Shown: positions 41,936-51,050, counted from the stretch's first letter. The stretch is DNA of 64,000 nucleotides from Novosphingobium sp. (GCF_025351285.1 NZ_JANXWG010000068.1:1-64000); one strand, 5' to 3'. Notes: generated by a model from the sequence alone, not told the origin. Numbers and translations: made by a program.

Positions 41936-43135
41936 CTAATTACCGCTGTCATCGTCTTCTGCGGGGGCTGGTGGCCGGATCCCGGACCGCCAGTAGAAAT
42001 CATTCCGAGCCGAATCGTCGGGAATCAATTCGGATAGCAACTCATGAAGACTCATTCTCGCCCGGCGGTCAACCTCACGCAAGGTTGTCCCGATCGGCGA
42101 CAATGGTTCATGCACCTGAAAATACTCGGCCGCAGCCGCAACCGCCTTGAGCGCATCTTCCCTGCGCGAGATCCTGCCCGATACGAAACCAGCCGTGCCG
42201 GCCCCGCCACCAACGGCCGACCCCAAGCCGGACGATCCCAGGCCGAACGATCCCAGGCCGAACGATCCGTCATCGTCCGTTGCGGCACCGTCGCCGGCCG
42301 GCGCGCCACCTGCCTCGTCGTTCGGCGCCAGCCCGGCAAGCCAGGTATTGAGCGTGCGCAATTCCTCGTTCAACCGAGACGCGGACGGATATTTCGGCTT
42401 GGTTCGTTCAGAAATGGAGGCAATCAACCGCTTCCACGCCAGTTCGATCCGTGCTGCCAAGGCGGCGGCGGCGGCAAGCCCGGCCGGCGAAGACCGACGC
42501 ACCGCCGCTTCGACATCGGCATAAGCTTGTCGTGCTTCATCCGATTTGGCCCGCTTGGAATCGCCGGTCAGGGTCTGCGCCGATTGCATCAGCGAATCCC
42601 CCCTCACCTTGTCCAGCATGCGCAAGCCGGAGGGCAGGATCACGTTGCGGCGCAACGGATTGATCAGCGCGCCGTCACCGCTCTGGCTGCTCCCGCTCAA
42701 TCCCGAAAGCGGCTGGAAGCGCGTTTCCACGCCGTCTTCATCCTCTGCCGGATAAAGGCCCTGGTCCCAGAACGCCTCGACCAGGTCGGCGACCGCCTCG
42801 GTCGCCTCCGCAAGATCGCCAAGGCCTTTTCTGCGGGCCGCAACTTCGATCAGCACGGCCGCGACTTCGAGGTCTTTTCCGAACGTGCTCAAGTATTCGA
42901 TGGCGTTCTCGCCAATGGTATCCCAATCCCAACTGCCGTCGGGGATCACAACGTCTTCATCGACCATCGCCGCGGCCTGCTCCAGCCGGACCAGTGCTTT
43001 GCGTTGCGAACGGATCTCCCTCAGAAGATTGCCGGCGGCGCCTTCATCCTCACGCCCATCGATCCCGACCGAATCATCGATCGGGGCAAGCACCGCCAGC
43101 CGGGTGTCTTCATCGATCAGCACAAGATGCCCCAT
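41936..43135 (-). CDS. tssA: T6SS protein TssA (ImpA N-terminal domain)
   Basis: The 399-aa protein has an ImpA-type N-terminal domain (about 55-190; DWDTIGENAIEYLSTFGKDLEVAAVL and LVEAFWDQGLYP), a flexible linker with three GSFGLG-like repeats, and a C-terminal part, EPLSPIGTTLREVDRRARMSLHELL, which is the conserved tail of this TssA class. It guides baseplate assembly and sheath polymerisation. ATG at 43135 begins MGHLVLIDEDTRLAVLAPI; a GTG two codons earlier is possible. It is followed by tssB after 78 bp. Confidence 0.92.
   Translation of the reverse strand: MGHLVLIDEDTRLAVLAPIDDSVGIDGREDEGAAGNLLREIRSQRKALVRLEQAAAMVDEDVVIPDGSWDWDTIGENAIEYLSTFGKDLEVAAVLIEVAARRKGLGDLAEATEAVADLVEAFWDQGLYPAEDEDGVETRFQPLSGLSGSSQSGDGALINPLRRNVILPSGLRMLDKVRGDSLMQSAQTLTGDSKRAKSDEARQAYADVEAAVRRSSPAGLAAAAALAARIELAWKRLIASISERTKPKYPSASRLNEELRTLNTWLAGLAPNDEAGGAPAGDGAATDDDGSFGLGSFGLGSSGLGSAVGGGAGTAGFVSGRISRREDALKAVAAAAEYFQVHEPLSPIGTTLREVDRRARMSLHELLSELIPDDSARNDFYWRSGIRPPAPAEDDDSGN
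42224..42268. repeat. 15-bp tandem repeat in tssA linker
   Basis: Three units of CAGGCCGAACGATCC (the first with two changes) encode, on the minus strand, the GSFGLGSFGLGSSGLG stretch of the TssA linker. The unit is in frame, so slippage would change linker length by five residues without breaking the gene. Confidence 0.85.
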
Positions 43136-43333
43136 TCCCACCTGTTCAGGCAGCAACTTACAGGCTTGGCCCCGGCACTCCACATTTTTTTACAGCCCGC
43201 CACGATTATCTGGTCATATTGGAACAGACGACGACAATCAGGCCGCCAGCTTCGCGACTTGACGACAGGCGCACTTGCCCGACGGGAATCGTCGGCGGCC
43301 GACCGGGCAACCATCTAGCCCACGGCCCGCTGC

Positions 43334-44746
43334 TCAGCCTGAAATCATCCCCGCGCCCGCCAGTTGCGCCAGCGCAACATCGACCGTCACTTCGTCGCCA
43401 TGCCCGCTGCCGGCCCAATCGCGCGCCAGCGCGGCACGGTCGCGGGTGCCGTCCAGCAGCGCCAGGAAAGCCCGCGGGCCAGGCTCGACAAATGCGATCG
43501 ATCGCAATTCCAGCGTGTGCACCGTCGCCAGCCCCCGCGCGAGCTGCGCAAGCGCCAGGGGGCTGGCGCGAACGAACTCCCCCGGCTCGAGGCTACACGG
43601 AGATTGCACCGCATAAAGCCAGATCACGCCGCGCTGGTAAAGCTGGACGATCGCCACGCAATGTTCGACGGACAGCTCAATTTCGTCCAGCAGCAGCCGC
43701 AGCGGGGCAATGTCGACAAGGTGGCCCAGCAGTTCGGCCATGTCTGCATCGTCCAGCTCGACTTCCTGCCCGTCGAGCGCGAACGCCCCGGGCCCGGTCC
43801 GCCGCACCCGCGTCGAAGCGTAGATCCCCGCAAGCGCACCGGCGCCGACCCCGCGCCGCGGCGCGCGGCCGGGCCGGACCAGCAAAGTCTGGTGAAAGAA
43901 CGCCAGCACCGCGTAGTCATCAGCTTGCGCGATTGCGACCACGTCCTCCTCGGCCACATTTTCGCCGGGCAGACCATCATGGACCATCGACGGATTGGCA
44001 TCGTTGAGAAAGGCGAGTCCGTGCCGCTCCGCCGCTGCAACCACGTCGCAAAGCGATTGCGGCGCGTAAACCTCACCCAGTTCATCGTGGAACAGCACGG
44101 CATCGGATTTGTCCAGCATCGGTGCGGCCACTGCCCGCATCCCGGCAAGGACCGGCGGATCGTTCTCACGCGCAATCGCGAAATCCCCCAGCAATTGGCG
44201 TGCGCCGGCGATGCGTTCTGCCGGCTCCACGATGCCGCGCAGCCGGTGCAGCAGCATCTCGCGAATCGCGGTGCGCATGTGGCCGCCAGGGTTGGCGTTA
44301 TAGCTCAGGAAAGCGATCCCGTCCGGCGACAGCAGCCTGCCCATCAACCGCACCGTCGCTTCGCGCACCGGTTCGGGCACCCACGCATAGAGGCCGTGAG
44401 CGATAATGTAGTCGAACGGACCTTCGAGTGTTTCGGCGGCGGCCAGCACGTCGTCTACGGTGATGCGGATATTGTCCAACCCGGCTTCCGCCGCCAGCTT
44501 CACACCGTTGGCAATGGCGGTTGCGGCCAGGTCGAAGCTGTGGAACCGTGCATTCGGCCAGGCCGCGGCCATGGCGATCAGGTTGGCACCGTCGCCGCCC
44601 GCAATCTCGAGCACGCGCGCCGTTTCGGGTGCAGGCGCGGTCAGTCCGTGCATGCGGGCCAACGCTGCCATGTGCGCAGGCTCCGTGGCGAAAAACGTGC
44701 CCGAAGGGTAAGCAACTTCATCGTAGTGTGTTGGCAGTTCCGACAT
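43334..44746 (-). CDS. SAM-dependent methyltransferase with methyltransferase regulatory domain
   Basis: The 470-aa protein has a Rossmann SAM-binding domain in the first 200 residues (motif I VLEIAGGDGANLI, then FHSFDLAATAI, and FDYIIAHGLYAWVPE). A regulatory domain of the type found beside such methyltransferases (about 210-300, LFHDELGEVYAPQ) follows, then a helical C-terminus. The same layout occurs in the protein-lysine methyltransferases of Rickettsia outer-membrane proteins, so a protein target is plausible. The gene is in the T6SS locus downstream of no other minus-strand gene until ppkA and 198 bp upstream of tssA. Its 5' end is divergent from the second FHA gene. Confidence 0.82.
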   Translation of the reverse strand: MSELPTHYDEVAYPSGTFFATEPAHMAALARMHGLTAPAPETARVLEIAGGDGANLIAMAAAWPNARFHSFDLAATAIANGVKLAAEAGLDNIRITVDDVLAAAETLEGPFDYIIAHGLYAWVPEPVREATVRLMGRLLSPDGIAFLSYNANPGGHMRTAIREMLLHRLRGIVEPAERIAGARQLLGDFAIARENDPPVLAGMRAVAAPMLDKSDAVLFHDELGEVYAPQSLCDVVAAAERHGLAFLNDANPSMVHDGLPGENVAEEDVVAIAQADDYAVLAFFHQTLLVRPGRAPRRGVGAGALAGIYASTRVRRTGPGAFALDGQEVELDDADMAELLGHLVDIAPLRLLLDEIELSVEHCVAIVQLYQRGVIWLYAVQSPCSLEPGEFVRASPLALAQLARGLATVHTLELRSIAFVEPGPRAFLALLDGTRDRAALARDWAGSGHGDEVTVDVALAQLAGAGMISG

Positions 44747-44869
44747 CTGGTCTCCAAACCGGGCGCATTCGCCACCAACTTTCGTGTGCCGCTTATCCGG
44801 CTTGTAATCGTTCTCTTGTCAACCCGATCCGCGAGGATAAGATCACGATGCCGTGGAGGTGGAATCCGG

Positions 44870-45823
44870 ATGCCCCTGATCATCAAGCGTCGCGCCAATG
44901 CCACCGACCCAGCGGGCGCCGTTCCGATGGCGCGGTTGGACGCGGGTGACCTGGTGATCGGACGAGCACCCGAATGCAGCCTGATACTGGACAATCCGAT
45001 GGTTTCGCGGCGGCATTGCACGATCGGTGGCAACGGCGCGATCTGGCAATTGATCGATACCAGCACGAGCGGAACGCTCCTCAACGGGCGCCGTGTGGTC
45101 GGCAGCCCGCTGCTGCGGGATGGGGATATCATCACCGTAGCCGATGCCGAACTGGTGGTGGAACTGGCCAGCCAGCCGGCCAGCCAGTCGGGCAATCGGG
45201 CGGCGGCGCCACCGGAACCAGCCCGTGCCCGCAACCTGAACCTCGACAATTGGGGCCGCTCGGCTGGCCATGGCACGGCCCCGGCGGCGCCGGCGATGGC
45301 CGAAACCGGCGGGCAACCTGCGGATTTGATGGCGCAGTTGCTGCAATCGGCGGGCATTCCGCGCCATGCCATCGCCCACGACAGCGGCACGCTGGCGACG
45401 ACGCTTGGCCTGGTTCTTCGCGCAATGACCGCGGGCATCGTCCAACTGGCGCACGACCGGCAGCAAGCCCGGCGCGATCTCAAACTCCCGGACGTGCCGG
45501 CCGATGGCAATCCGCTGTTGGCTGGCAGCGATCAGGCGGAAGCCATGCTGGCGCGTCTGTTGGCACTGCCGCCCGCCCAGGCGGTCGACTGCGTGACCGT
45601 GGCAACGCGCGAGATCGATGCGCACCAGCGCGCAACGCTCGGCGCGATGCAGGGGGCATTCGGCCATGCGCTCGACCAGTTCGCCCCGGCTGCCATCAAG
45701 CAGCGCGCATCGAGCGACGCTGCGGCATGGAAGGCGTATGAAAAGGCTTTTGCTGCCAACGATGGGTTTGTTGAGGTATTTGCTAAGGAACTGGCGAGCA
45801 GCTATGCTGGTTTAACTATTTAA
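44870..45823 (+). CDS. second T6SS FHA-domain protein
   Basis: The 317-aa protein has an N-terminal FHA domain (1-90; LVIGRAPECSLIL, VSRRHCTIGG, TSTSGTLLNGRRV), a short Ala/Pro linker, and a C-terminal helical domain like that of T6SS FHA proteins (ending AYEKAFAANDGFVEVFAKEL). GGAGGT lies 8 nt before ATG. The open frame extending far upstream is antisense to the methyltransferase. It is on the opposite strand to the main operon. Having two FHA readers suggests two phospho-targets, for example TssL and PpkA itself. Confidence 0.9.
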   Translation: MPLIIKRRANATDPAGAVPMARLDAGDLVIGRAPECSLILDNPMVSRRHCTIGGNGAIWQLIDTSTSGTLLNGRRVVGSPLLRDGDIITVADAELVVELASQPASQSGNRAAAPPEPARARNLNLDNWGRSAGHGTAPAAPAMAETGGQPADLMAQLLQSAGIPRHAIAHDSGTLATTLGLVLRAMTAGIVQLAHDRQQARRDLKLPDVPADGNPLLAGSDQAEAMLARLLALPPAQAVDCVTVATREIDAHQRATLGAMQGAFGHALDQFAPAAIKQRASSDAAAWKAYEKAFAANDGFVEVFAKELASSYAGLTI

Positions 45824-45952
45824 AAACATAAGAATAATTAGTCAATTAATTCGAGAAGATTCAGATTCACTCATAGTCCACGAAAACGCAGGTTGCAAAA
45901 TTGCCATTTTCGTTGACATTTGCACACCCGTTAACGCATTAAACGCCTGACG

Positions 45953-45971
45953 GTCTAACTGTAATTTAGAC
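45953..45971. promoter_or_regulatory. inverted repeat upstream of AT-rich gene
   Basis: GTCTAA and TTAGAC form perfect arms around a 7-nt centre, 37 bp before the ATG at 46009. TTGACA occurs at 45913-45918. The pair could be an operator over a promoter, but a clear -10 box is not seen. Confidence 0.4.
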
Positions 45972-46008
45972 TGCCGTAAGTCATGGGTGATATTTAGGGA
46001 GGATATTT

Positions 46009-46623
46009 ATGCCCCTAGCCAAACCAATTGCTGACAAAGTTCGCGACAAGATTGCAGAACTGGTCGTAGAGGCAGCAATCAAATCCGGACTTCCTAAGGA
46101 CGAAAAGACGAAAGAATGTCTAGCTTTATTAACTGAAATGATCTACGCGTCAGTCGTATTTATGATCGACACAGCAAAAAGTGGTGGTCATGTCGAAAAA
46201 CAAGTGCTTATAGATTTTCTTGTTACGAAATTTTCGAAGCAATTTGCCATGCTTGGCAATAAAACAGTCGATTGTGTATTTGCACTTGCAGGATTCGCAG
46301 TGGATACCGCAATTTTGGCCCCCACCATTGATGCGGCCATTGGCATCGGCGCTGCGGCAACCGCCTCTGGGGCGGGCGCACCGATCGGACTTTCAGTTAT
46401 CGCATCCGCAATGGTGGCTAGTGCATACCTTACTATGCAAGCCATGTCTGCAAATAACACGTGCCAAGATGCAATACAAGAAGCTGTAAAATCAAGCGAA
46501 AACACAAAGGCAGGAAATACGCAATTGCGTGTAAGCGCTGTGTTGCTAAGCAGTAGTTCGGTGGGTCTATTTAATTTCACCGCAAAGCAAAGTCAAAAAG
46601 ATATTAATTATTGTTCAGAGTAA
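46009..46623 (+). CDS. AT-rich orphan protein with hydrophobic core, 204 aa
   Basis: I recognise no family. RBS GGGAGG is well placed before ATG. The N-terminal 80 residues are charged and amphipathic (ADKVRDKIAELVVEAAIKSG). Residues ~90-145 form a long hydrophobic, Gly/Ala-rich hairpin-like stretch (VDTAILAPTIDAAIGIGAAA, then APIGLSVIASAMVASAYLTM). The C-terminus is polar with a final Cys. There is no signal peptide. Base and codon use (AAA, ATT, TTA, GAA) are strikingly unlike all T6SS neighbours, so recent transfer is likely. The charged-helix plus buried hydrophobic hairpin plan recalls pore-forming toxins. With its position between FHA and PpkA genes, a T6SS effector is a reasonable but unproven guess. 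Confidence 0.75.
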   Translation: MPLAKPIADKVRDKIAELVVEAAIKSGLPKDEKTKECLALLTEMIYASVVFMIDTAKSGGHVEKQVLIDFLVTKFSKQFAMLGNKTVDCVFALAGFAVDTAILAPTIDAAIGIGAAATASGAGAPIGLSVIASAMVASAYLTMQAMSANNTCQDAIQEAVKSSENTKAGNTQLRVSAVLLSSSSVGLFNFTAKQSQKDINYCSE

Positions 46624-46698
46624 TATATCTATTTGAACTAATTGCATTTCTTAAGGTTACGGCCTCGGGTAAAATTGGCACTATCGCTCGATTTTTGG

Positions 46699-48804
46699 TC
46701 AATTCGGCACATCGTCGATAAACTTGTACCAAGCGATGCTGGCTTTCCAACCATTAGCCTGCGCCACCTTGCTGAACCGGGCCCGGCCCTCGACTGAGCT
46801 GAGGTCGCTGAGCAGCTTGTCAGAAAAGCCGCCGCGTCCGGTGATCAGGACCACGCCGGACCAGCCTGGCTGCACTGTGCCGATTATGGTCAGTCGGTAC
46901 TTGTCCTTGCCGATCTGGGTGAGCGGAAAATTGCTTTTTGCCGTTTCCACGAACTGCGCTCGGGATCCGAAGAGCAGGGACACTTCATTCGACTTCTCGA
47001 TCGTATACATAGCAAAGTCGTCGGTTACGCCGCCCAGCGATATATCGGTGACGATCTGCGCACCGACTTTTCCCGTAAATTCGCCTTCCGTGATTTTGGC
47101 GAGTTCATAACGCGGCTGCGAAGCCATCAGGCGCGGCGCGCCAGTATCGCGAATCCCGCGCAGCGCATCGAGCGTGGAGCAGTACGATGCATCGATTGGC
47201 GCAACCTTGGCAAAATCGGACGAGGTCAACTTGGCACCCGTCTGGCGGACCGCGTCGAACACCTGGCTTTCGACTTGCGCCGGCTGGCTCGAAACGCCTT
47301 CGCCGGCAAGGCTGAAACCCCCTCCATCGGCGCGTGCAGCAACATCCACCCACGAACAGGTGACATTGGGCAGGCTCGCCAGGATCGCTTGCTGGACATC
47401 GCCTAAGGCTACGGTTTTGCCCGCCGGCAGCGCGGTCGGCGTCGACTGTGAAGATTGGGATTTTCCGCCGAATGCGATGAAACCAGCCGCCGCCAGCAGT
47501 GCCACCCCCACCGCAACGCCGCCGCCGATCAACACCTTGCGCGGGGGCACATGAACCGCGGCGCCAAGCGCGCCAGCCGCCATGCCCGGCTTCTGGCCCA
47601 CGACCTTGCCAGCCACCAAACCAGCGGCCGAGCCTCGCTGATGGGCCCCCTTGCCACCGCCCTGCGGCAGCACAAGCTGATCGAGCGCGGCGATGACTTC
47701 GTCCATCGAACGCAGGCGATTGGCCGGATCGGGCACCAGCATCCGATCGAGCACACCGCGCAGTGGTTCGGGCACCGCGTTGGTGTCGATGCCGTTGCGG
47801 CGCTTGGTGATCGCATCGACGGGCGAGCCGGCAAGATCGGCCGGCTCGCCCTGCGCCAGCGCCAGGATCACCAGCGCCAGGCTGTAGACGTCCGACCAGT
47901 TGCCCACCGAGTGACTGAAATCGCCCAATTGCTCGGGCGCCACGAATTTCATCTTGCCGGCAAAGCCGTTGTCGATGATCGTGTGGGCGCCGGCATTGGT
48001 GTCCTTGACGATGCCGAAATCGATGACCCGCGCACGATCGAGGCGATCGTTTTCGAGCAGGATGTTGTCGGGCGAAATGTCGCGATGCACCACGCCGACG
48101 TCGTGCGCCTTCTTGAGCCCCGATGCGATGCGGCGGGTCAGGGCGATCAGTTCGTCGACCCCGGGCTGGATTTTGCCCAGCGCATCCGACAAACTTATGC
48201 CTTCGATGAAGCCGGTGACGATGTATTCGCAGCCCAGTTGCGGTTCGCGCGCCTGCACCACGTAGCGCACCACGGCTTCGTGCTGCACGCTTTGCAGCGC
48301 ATTGGCTTCCTTGCGGAACATCGCCGCAACCTTGGGGTCCGCCGCCAGCGCCGGCAGGATGACCTTGATCGCCATCCGCTCGCCGCTCATGATGTTGCGG
48401 CCTTCGAACACCTCGCCCATGCCGCCGCGCGCGATAAAGCGCGTGACCTCGAACATGTGGTTGAGCACGTCGCCTTCCTTGATGCGGCCGGCTCCAGGCG
48501 CGAAACCGGTATTCGACATGCCGGCCATCGTTAGCGGCGGGTGCGTCGCAGCCGGGTATGGCGCCGGTTCGGGCGCCGGACCGGAAATTGCCGAAAGCGG
48601 CGGGTTGCTCGGGGAAAATACGGTCTCCCCCTCGCCATAGGCAGCGGGACCGCCGCCGGGATGGTGGGACGAGCCCCCTGGCGCAGGAAATTCCGGGGGC
48701 ATTGCGTGGGCGGTGCCAGCAGGGGGAGACGGCGGCGGCGTTGCGCCCGATGGTCGGAAAACCGTATCGTCGCGGTCGTTTTCGTCGTCGCTCACGTCGG
48801 TCAC
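46699..48804 (-). CDS. ppkA: T6SS serine/threonine protein kinase PpkA
   Basis: The 701-aa transmembrane kinase has a disordered N-terminus with TVFRP at Thr14 and TVFSP at Thr61. Its kinase domain (about 115-375) shows the G-loop ARGGMGEVFEG, AIKVI (Lys), HRDISPDN and DFGIVKD. A membrane helix follows (about 428-448, VLIGGGVAVGVALLAAAGFIAFGG), then a periplasmic C-terminal domain of about 250 residues. In other T6SSs PpkA phosphorylates TssL or Fha to trigger firing. Start GTG overlaps the pppA stop as GTGA. Confidence 0.94.
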   Translation of the reverse strand: MTDVSDDENDRDDTVFRPSGATPPPSPPAGTAHAMPPEFPAPGGSSHHPGGGPAAYGEGETVFSPSNPPLSAISGPAPEPAPYPAATHPPLTMAGMSNTGFAPGAGRIKEGDVLNHMFEVTRFIARGGMGEVFEGRNIMSGERMAIKVILPALAADPKVAAMFRKEANALQSVQHEAVVRYVVQAREPQLGCEYIVTGFIEGISLSDALGKIQPGVDELIALTRRIASGLKKAHDVGVVHRDISPDNILLENDRLDRARVIDFGIVKDTNAGAHTIIDNGFAGKMKFVAPEQLGDFSHSVGNWSDVYSLALVILALAQGEPADLAGSPVDAITKRRNGIDTNAVPEPLRGVLDRMLVPDPANRLRSMDEVIAALDQLVLPQGGGKGAHQRGSAAGLVAGKVVGQKPGMAAGALGAAVHVPPRKVLIGGGVAVGVALLAAAGFIAFGGKSQSSQSTPTALPAGKTVALGDVQQAILASLPNVTCSWVDVAARADGGGFSLAGEGVSSQPAQVESQVFDAVRQTGAKLTSSDFAKVAPIDASYCSTLDALRGIRDTGAPRLMASQPRYELAKITEGEFTGKVGAQIVTDISLGGVTDDFAMYTIEKSNEVSLLFGSRAQFVETAKSNFPLTQIGKDKYRLTIIGTVQPGWSGVVLITGRGGFSDKLLSDLSSVEGRARFSKVAQANGWKASIAWYKFIDDVPN

Positions 48805-49559
48805 AGCCCTTGCCCGATATCCGAGTTTTCGGCGAACTTGACCAGCGTGACTTCGTCGTTGGCAACAAGGATCATGGTGATATTGTCAGGCGCTCCGTGA
48901 GCATGGCAGCGGGCGATCAGCTCCTCCGCCGCATCGCAAAGCGGCATCTGCGTCAACACGTCGCGCAATTCGTCATCGCCGATCACGCCATGCAGGCCGT
49001 CGCTGCACAGCAACAACACGTCTTCATCCTCCAACCGGTCGACGATCGCGTCGACCACCAGTTCGGGCATGACGCCTACCGCCCGCGTCAGCGCGTTGCG
49101 CAAGGGGTGCGTGTCCATCTGCTCGGGCGCCAGGATGCCGTGATCGACCATCTCCTGAACCTGGCTGTGATCCTTGGTAAGCTGATGGATTTGGCGGCCT
49201 CGCAGCAAATAGGCACGACTGTCACCCACCCAGCACACGCCGAACTGATCGTCGCGCACCAGCAACGCCACCGCAGTCGTACCGATCCTGGCGCCGCTCG
49301 TTTCGGTTTCGCGCAGGATGGTATCGTTCGCCTGCTGCAGCGCGCGCGCCACTTGCGCCATCATCGGTTCGAGTTCGGGTTGGTCGGAAACGGCGCCGAG
49401 CGCCGCCACCACTTGCGCCGAAGCCCAATCCCCGCGCGACATGCCGCCCATGCCATCGGCCACCGCCCACAGGCCAAGCGCCTCCGAAGCAAAATAGCCG
49501 TCTTCATTCACTTTGCGGACGGCCCCGACGTTGGTTGCCGCATGCCATTCCAGTCGCAT
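48801..49559 (-). CDS. pppA: PP2C-type protein phosphatase PppA
   Basis: The 252-aa PPM/PP2C phosphatase shows metal-site motifs VRKVNEDGYF, AVADGMGGM, VCWVGDSRAYLLR, LLLCSDGLHG and GAPDNITMIL in order. It reverses PpkA phosphorylation. ATG at 49559 gives MRLEWHAATNVG, a typical start; the frame upstream is not conserved in style. It overlaps ppkA by four bases and is probably the first gene of a two-gene unit, divergent from the M23 peptidase gene. Confidence 0.95.
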   Translation of the reverse strand: MRLEWHAATNVGAVRKVNEDGYFASEALGLWAVADGMGGMSRGDWASAQVVAALGAVSDQPELEPMMAQVARALQQANDTILRETETSGARIGTTAVALLVRDDQFGVCWVGDSRAYLLRGRQIHQLTKDHSQVQEMVDHGILAPEQMDTHPLRNALTRAVGVMPELVVDAIVDRLEDEDVLLLCSDGLHGVIGDDELRDVLTQMPLCDAAEELIARCHAHGAPDNITMILVANDEVTLVKFAENSDIGQGL

Positions 49560-49697
49560 GGATGTCACGCCTCGTTTCCATGATGCTTGCGAACAATAGA
49601 CACCGAATTCTCTTGCCTGCAACTTTTTCACTTGGTTGGATTGTTGGCGCGATGCTAAATCGTGGCAAATAGCACGCGGAGTGAGGGAGCGTGGTCC

Positions 49698-51026
49698 GTG
49701 CAAAGCGGCATCGTCGATTCCTATGATCCTCGTGAATGGGCCAAAAGCTGGGAACTGCGCCAGTCGCAGGCGCATGGCAACGGCCCTCGCCCAAGTCCAA
49801 TGCTGGCGCTTGGCCTTGCCGCGGCCATCCTGACAACCGGCGCGCTAACCGCCTGGATGTTCCACGAAGCGCCGTCCGCCGCGCCGGTGCGTGCCACCAC
49901 CGCCGCTACTCCTGCGAAACAGACCGGCCCTGGCGAAGTGCGGCGCACGCTGGTGATTTCGCGCGCAACAGACTTGCCGCAACTGCTGACGGCACAAGGC
50001 ATCGATCCCGCGCTGTCGCAGCAACTGGCCGCAAGCGCGCTGCCCGCGCTCGATCCCGCGGGCGAGGTCCGTGCGGTGCTGGTGCTCGATACGTCATCGC
50101 CGAAGCCGCGCTTTGTCCGGCTCGAGGCATCGAATGCCGACAGTTCGGGGGTCGTGGTCCGGCGCGATCCGGCCGGGCAGATCACCACTGCGCGCGTGGT
50201 TGCGCAAGTTTCGGAGAAAATCTTCGTCCAGCACGGTGTGATGGACGGGGACAGCTTCTATTCCTCGGCGGTCGCTGTCGGCATCCCGAACAGCCTGATC
50301 CCGGTCTTTGCCAAGGCGCTGGCGTTCGATTTCGACTTCCAGCGCGAAGTCGCCGCCGGCGATGCGTTCGAGACCGCCTATACGCAAAAGGTCAATGCCT
50401 CGGGCGAGGCTGTCGGCGCGCCGACGCTGCTGTACGCCTCGCTGACAACGGCCAGCAAATCGGCATCGGTCTACCGCTTCGTACCGCCCGGCGCGCAGGA
50501 GGAATGGTTCGACGCTTCGGGCCGCAGCGCCGTCCGTTCGCTGATGCGCACGCCGATCGATGGCGCGCGCATCACTTCGAAGTTCGGCATGCGCTATCAC
50601 CCGACGTTGCACTATAACCGTCTCCACAAGGGTGTGGATTTCGCCGCGCCGATCGGAACGCCGATCTATGCCGCGGCTGATGGCACGGTAACCGGCGCCA
50701 CGCCGACCGGGTGCGGCGGCAATATGGTGGTGATCCAGCACGACAAGGGACTGCAAACGCGCTATTTCCATGCCAGCCGCTATGCCGAAGGGCTGCATGC
50801 CGGGCAGCATGTGATGCAGGGGCAGACGGTCAGCTATGTCGGGGTGACCGGGACCTGCACCACCGGCCCGCACCTCCATTACGAAACGCTGGTCAACGGC
50901 GAACACGTCGATCCGCTTGGCATCCCGACCGACAATTCGGGCAAGGTGCTGGCGGGTCCGGAATTGCTTGCGTTCGAAGCGATGCGCGATCGGGTCGATG
51001 TGGGGCGGGCGCAGCAGCAGCAATGA
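49698..51026 (+). CDS. M23-family peptidoglycan endopeptidase
   Basis: The 442-aa protein has one N-terminal membrane anchor (about residues 35-55, MLALGLAAAILTTGALTAWM), a periplasmic region with LysM-unrelated OapA-like features, and a C-terminal M23 domain. The zinc motifs are HKGVDFAAPIGTPIYAAADG (HxxxD) and HLHYE near the end. It hydrolyses peptide cross-links during wall growth. GAGGGAG lies 8 nt before GTG at 49698; a GTG 12 codons earlier lacks a ribosome site. It is divergent from pppA and probably not part of the T6SS, though wall-cutting could assist the apparatus. Confidence 0.88.
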   Translation: MQSGIVDSYDPREWAKSWELRQSQAHGNGPRPSPMLALGLAAAILTTGALTAWMFHEAPSAAPVRATTAATPAKQTGPGEVRRTLVISRATDLPQLLTAQGIDPALSQQLAASALPALDPAGEVRAVLVLDTSSPKPRFVRLEASNADSSGVVVRRDPAGQITTARVVAQVSEKIFVQHGVMDGDSFYSSAVAVGIPNSLIPVFAKALAFDFDFQREVAAGDAFETAYTQKVNASGEAVGAPTLLYASLTTASKSASVYRFVPPGAQEEWFDASGRSAVRSLMRTPIDGARITSKFGMRYHPTLHYNRLHKGVDFAAPIGTPIYAAADGTVTGATPTGCGGNMVVIQHDKGLQTRYFHASRYAEGLHAGQHVMQGQTVSYVGVTGTCTTGPHLHYETLVNGEHVDPLGIPTDNSGKVLAGPELLAFEAMRDRVDVGRAQQQQ

Positions 51027-51050
51027 TCGATCCGGACGCTCTCCGTCGCG

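Noticed and set aside
43364-44869. A long plus-strand extension upstream of the second FHA gene
   Set aside because: It is antisense to the methyltransferase gene. The FHA protein starts at 44870 with a good ribosome site.
49698-51026. M23 peptidase as a T6SS effector
   Set aside because: It has a membrane anchor of the housekeeping endopeptidase type and its own orientation, and homologues with this layout are common outside T6SS loci.
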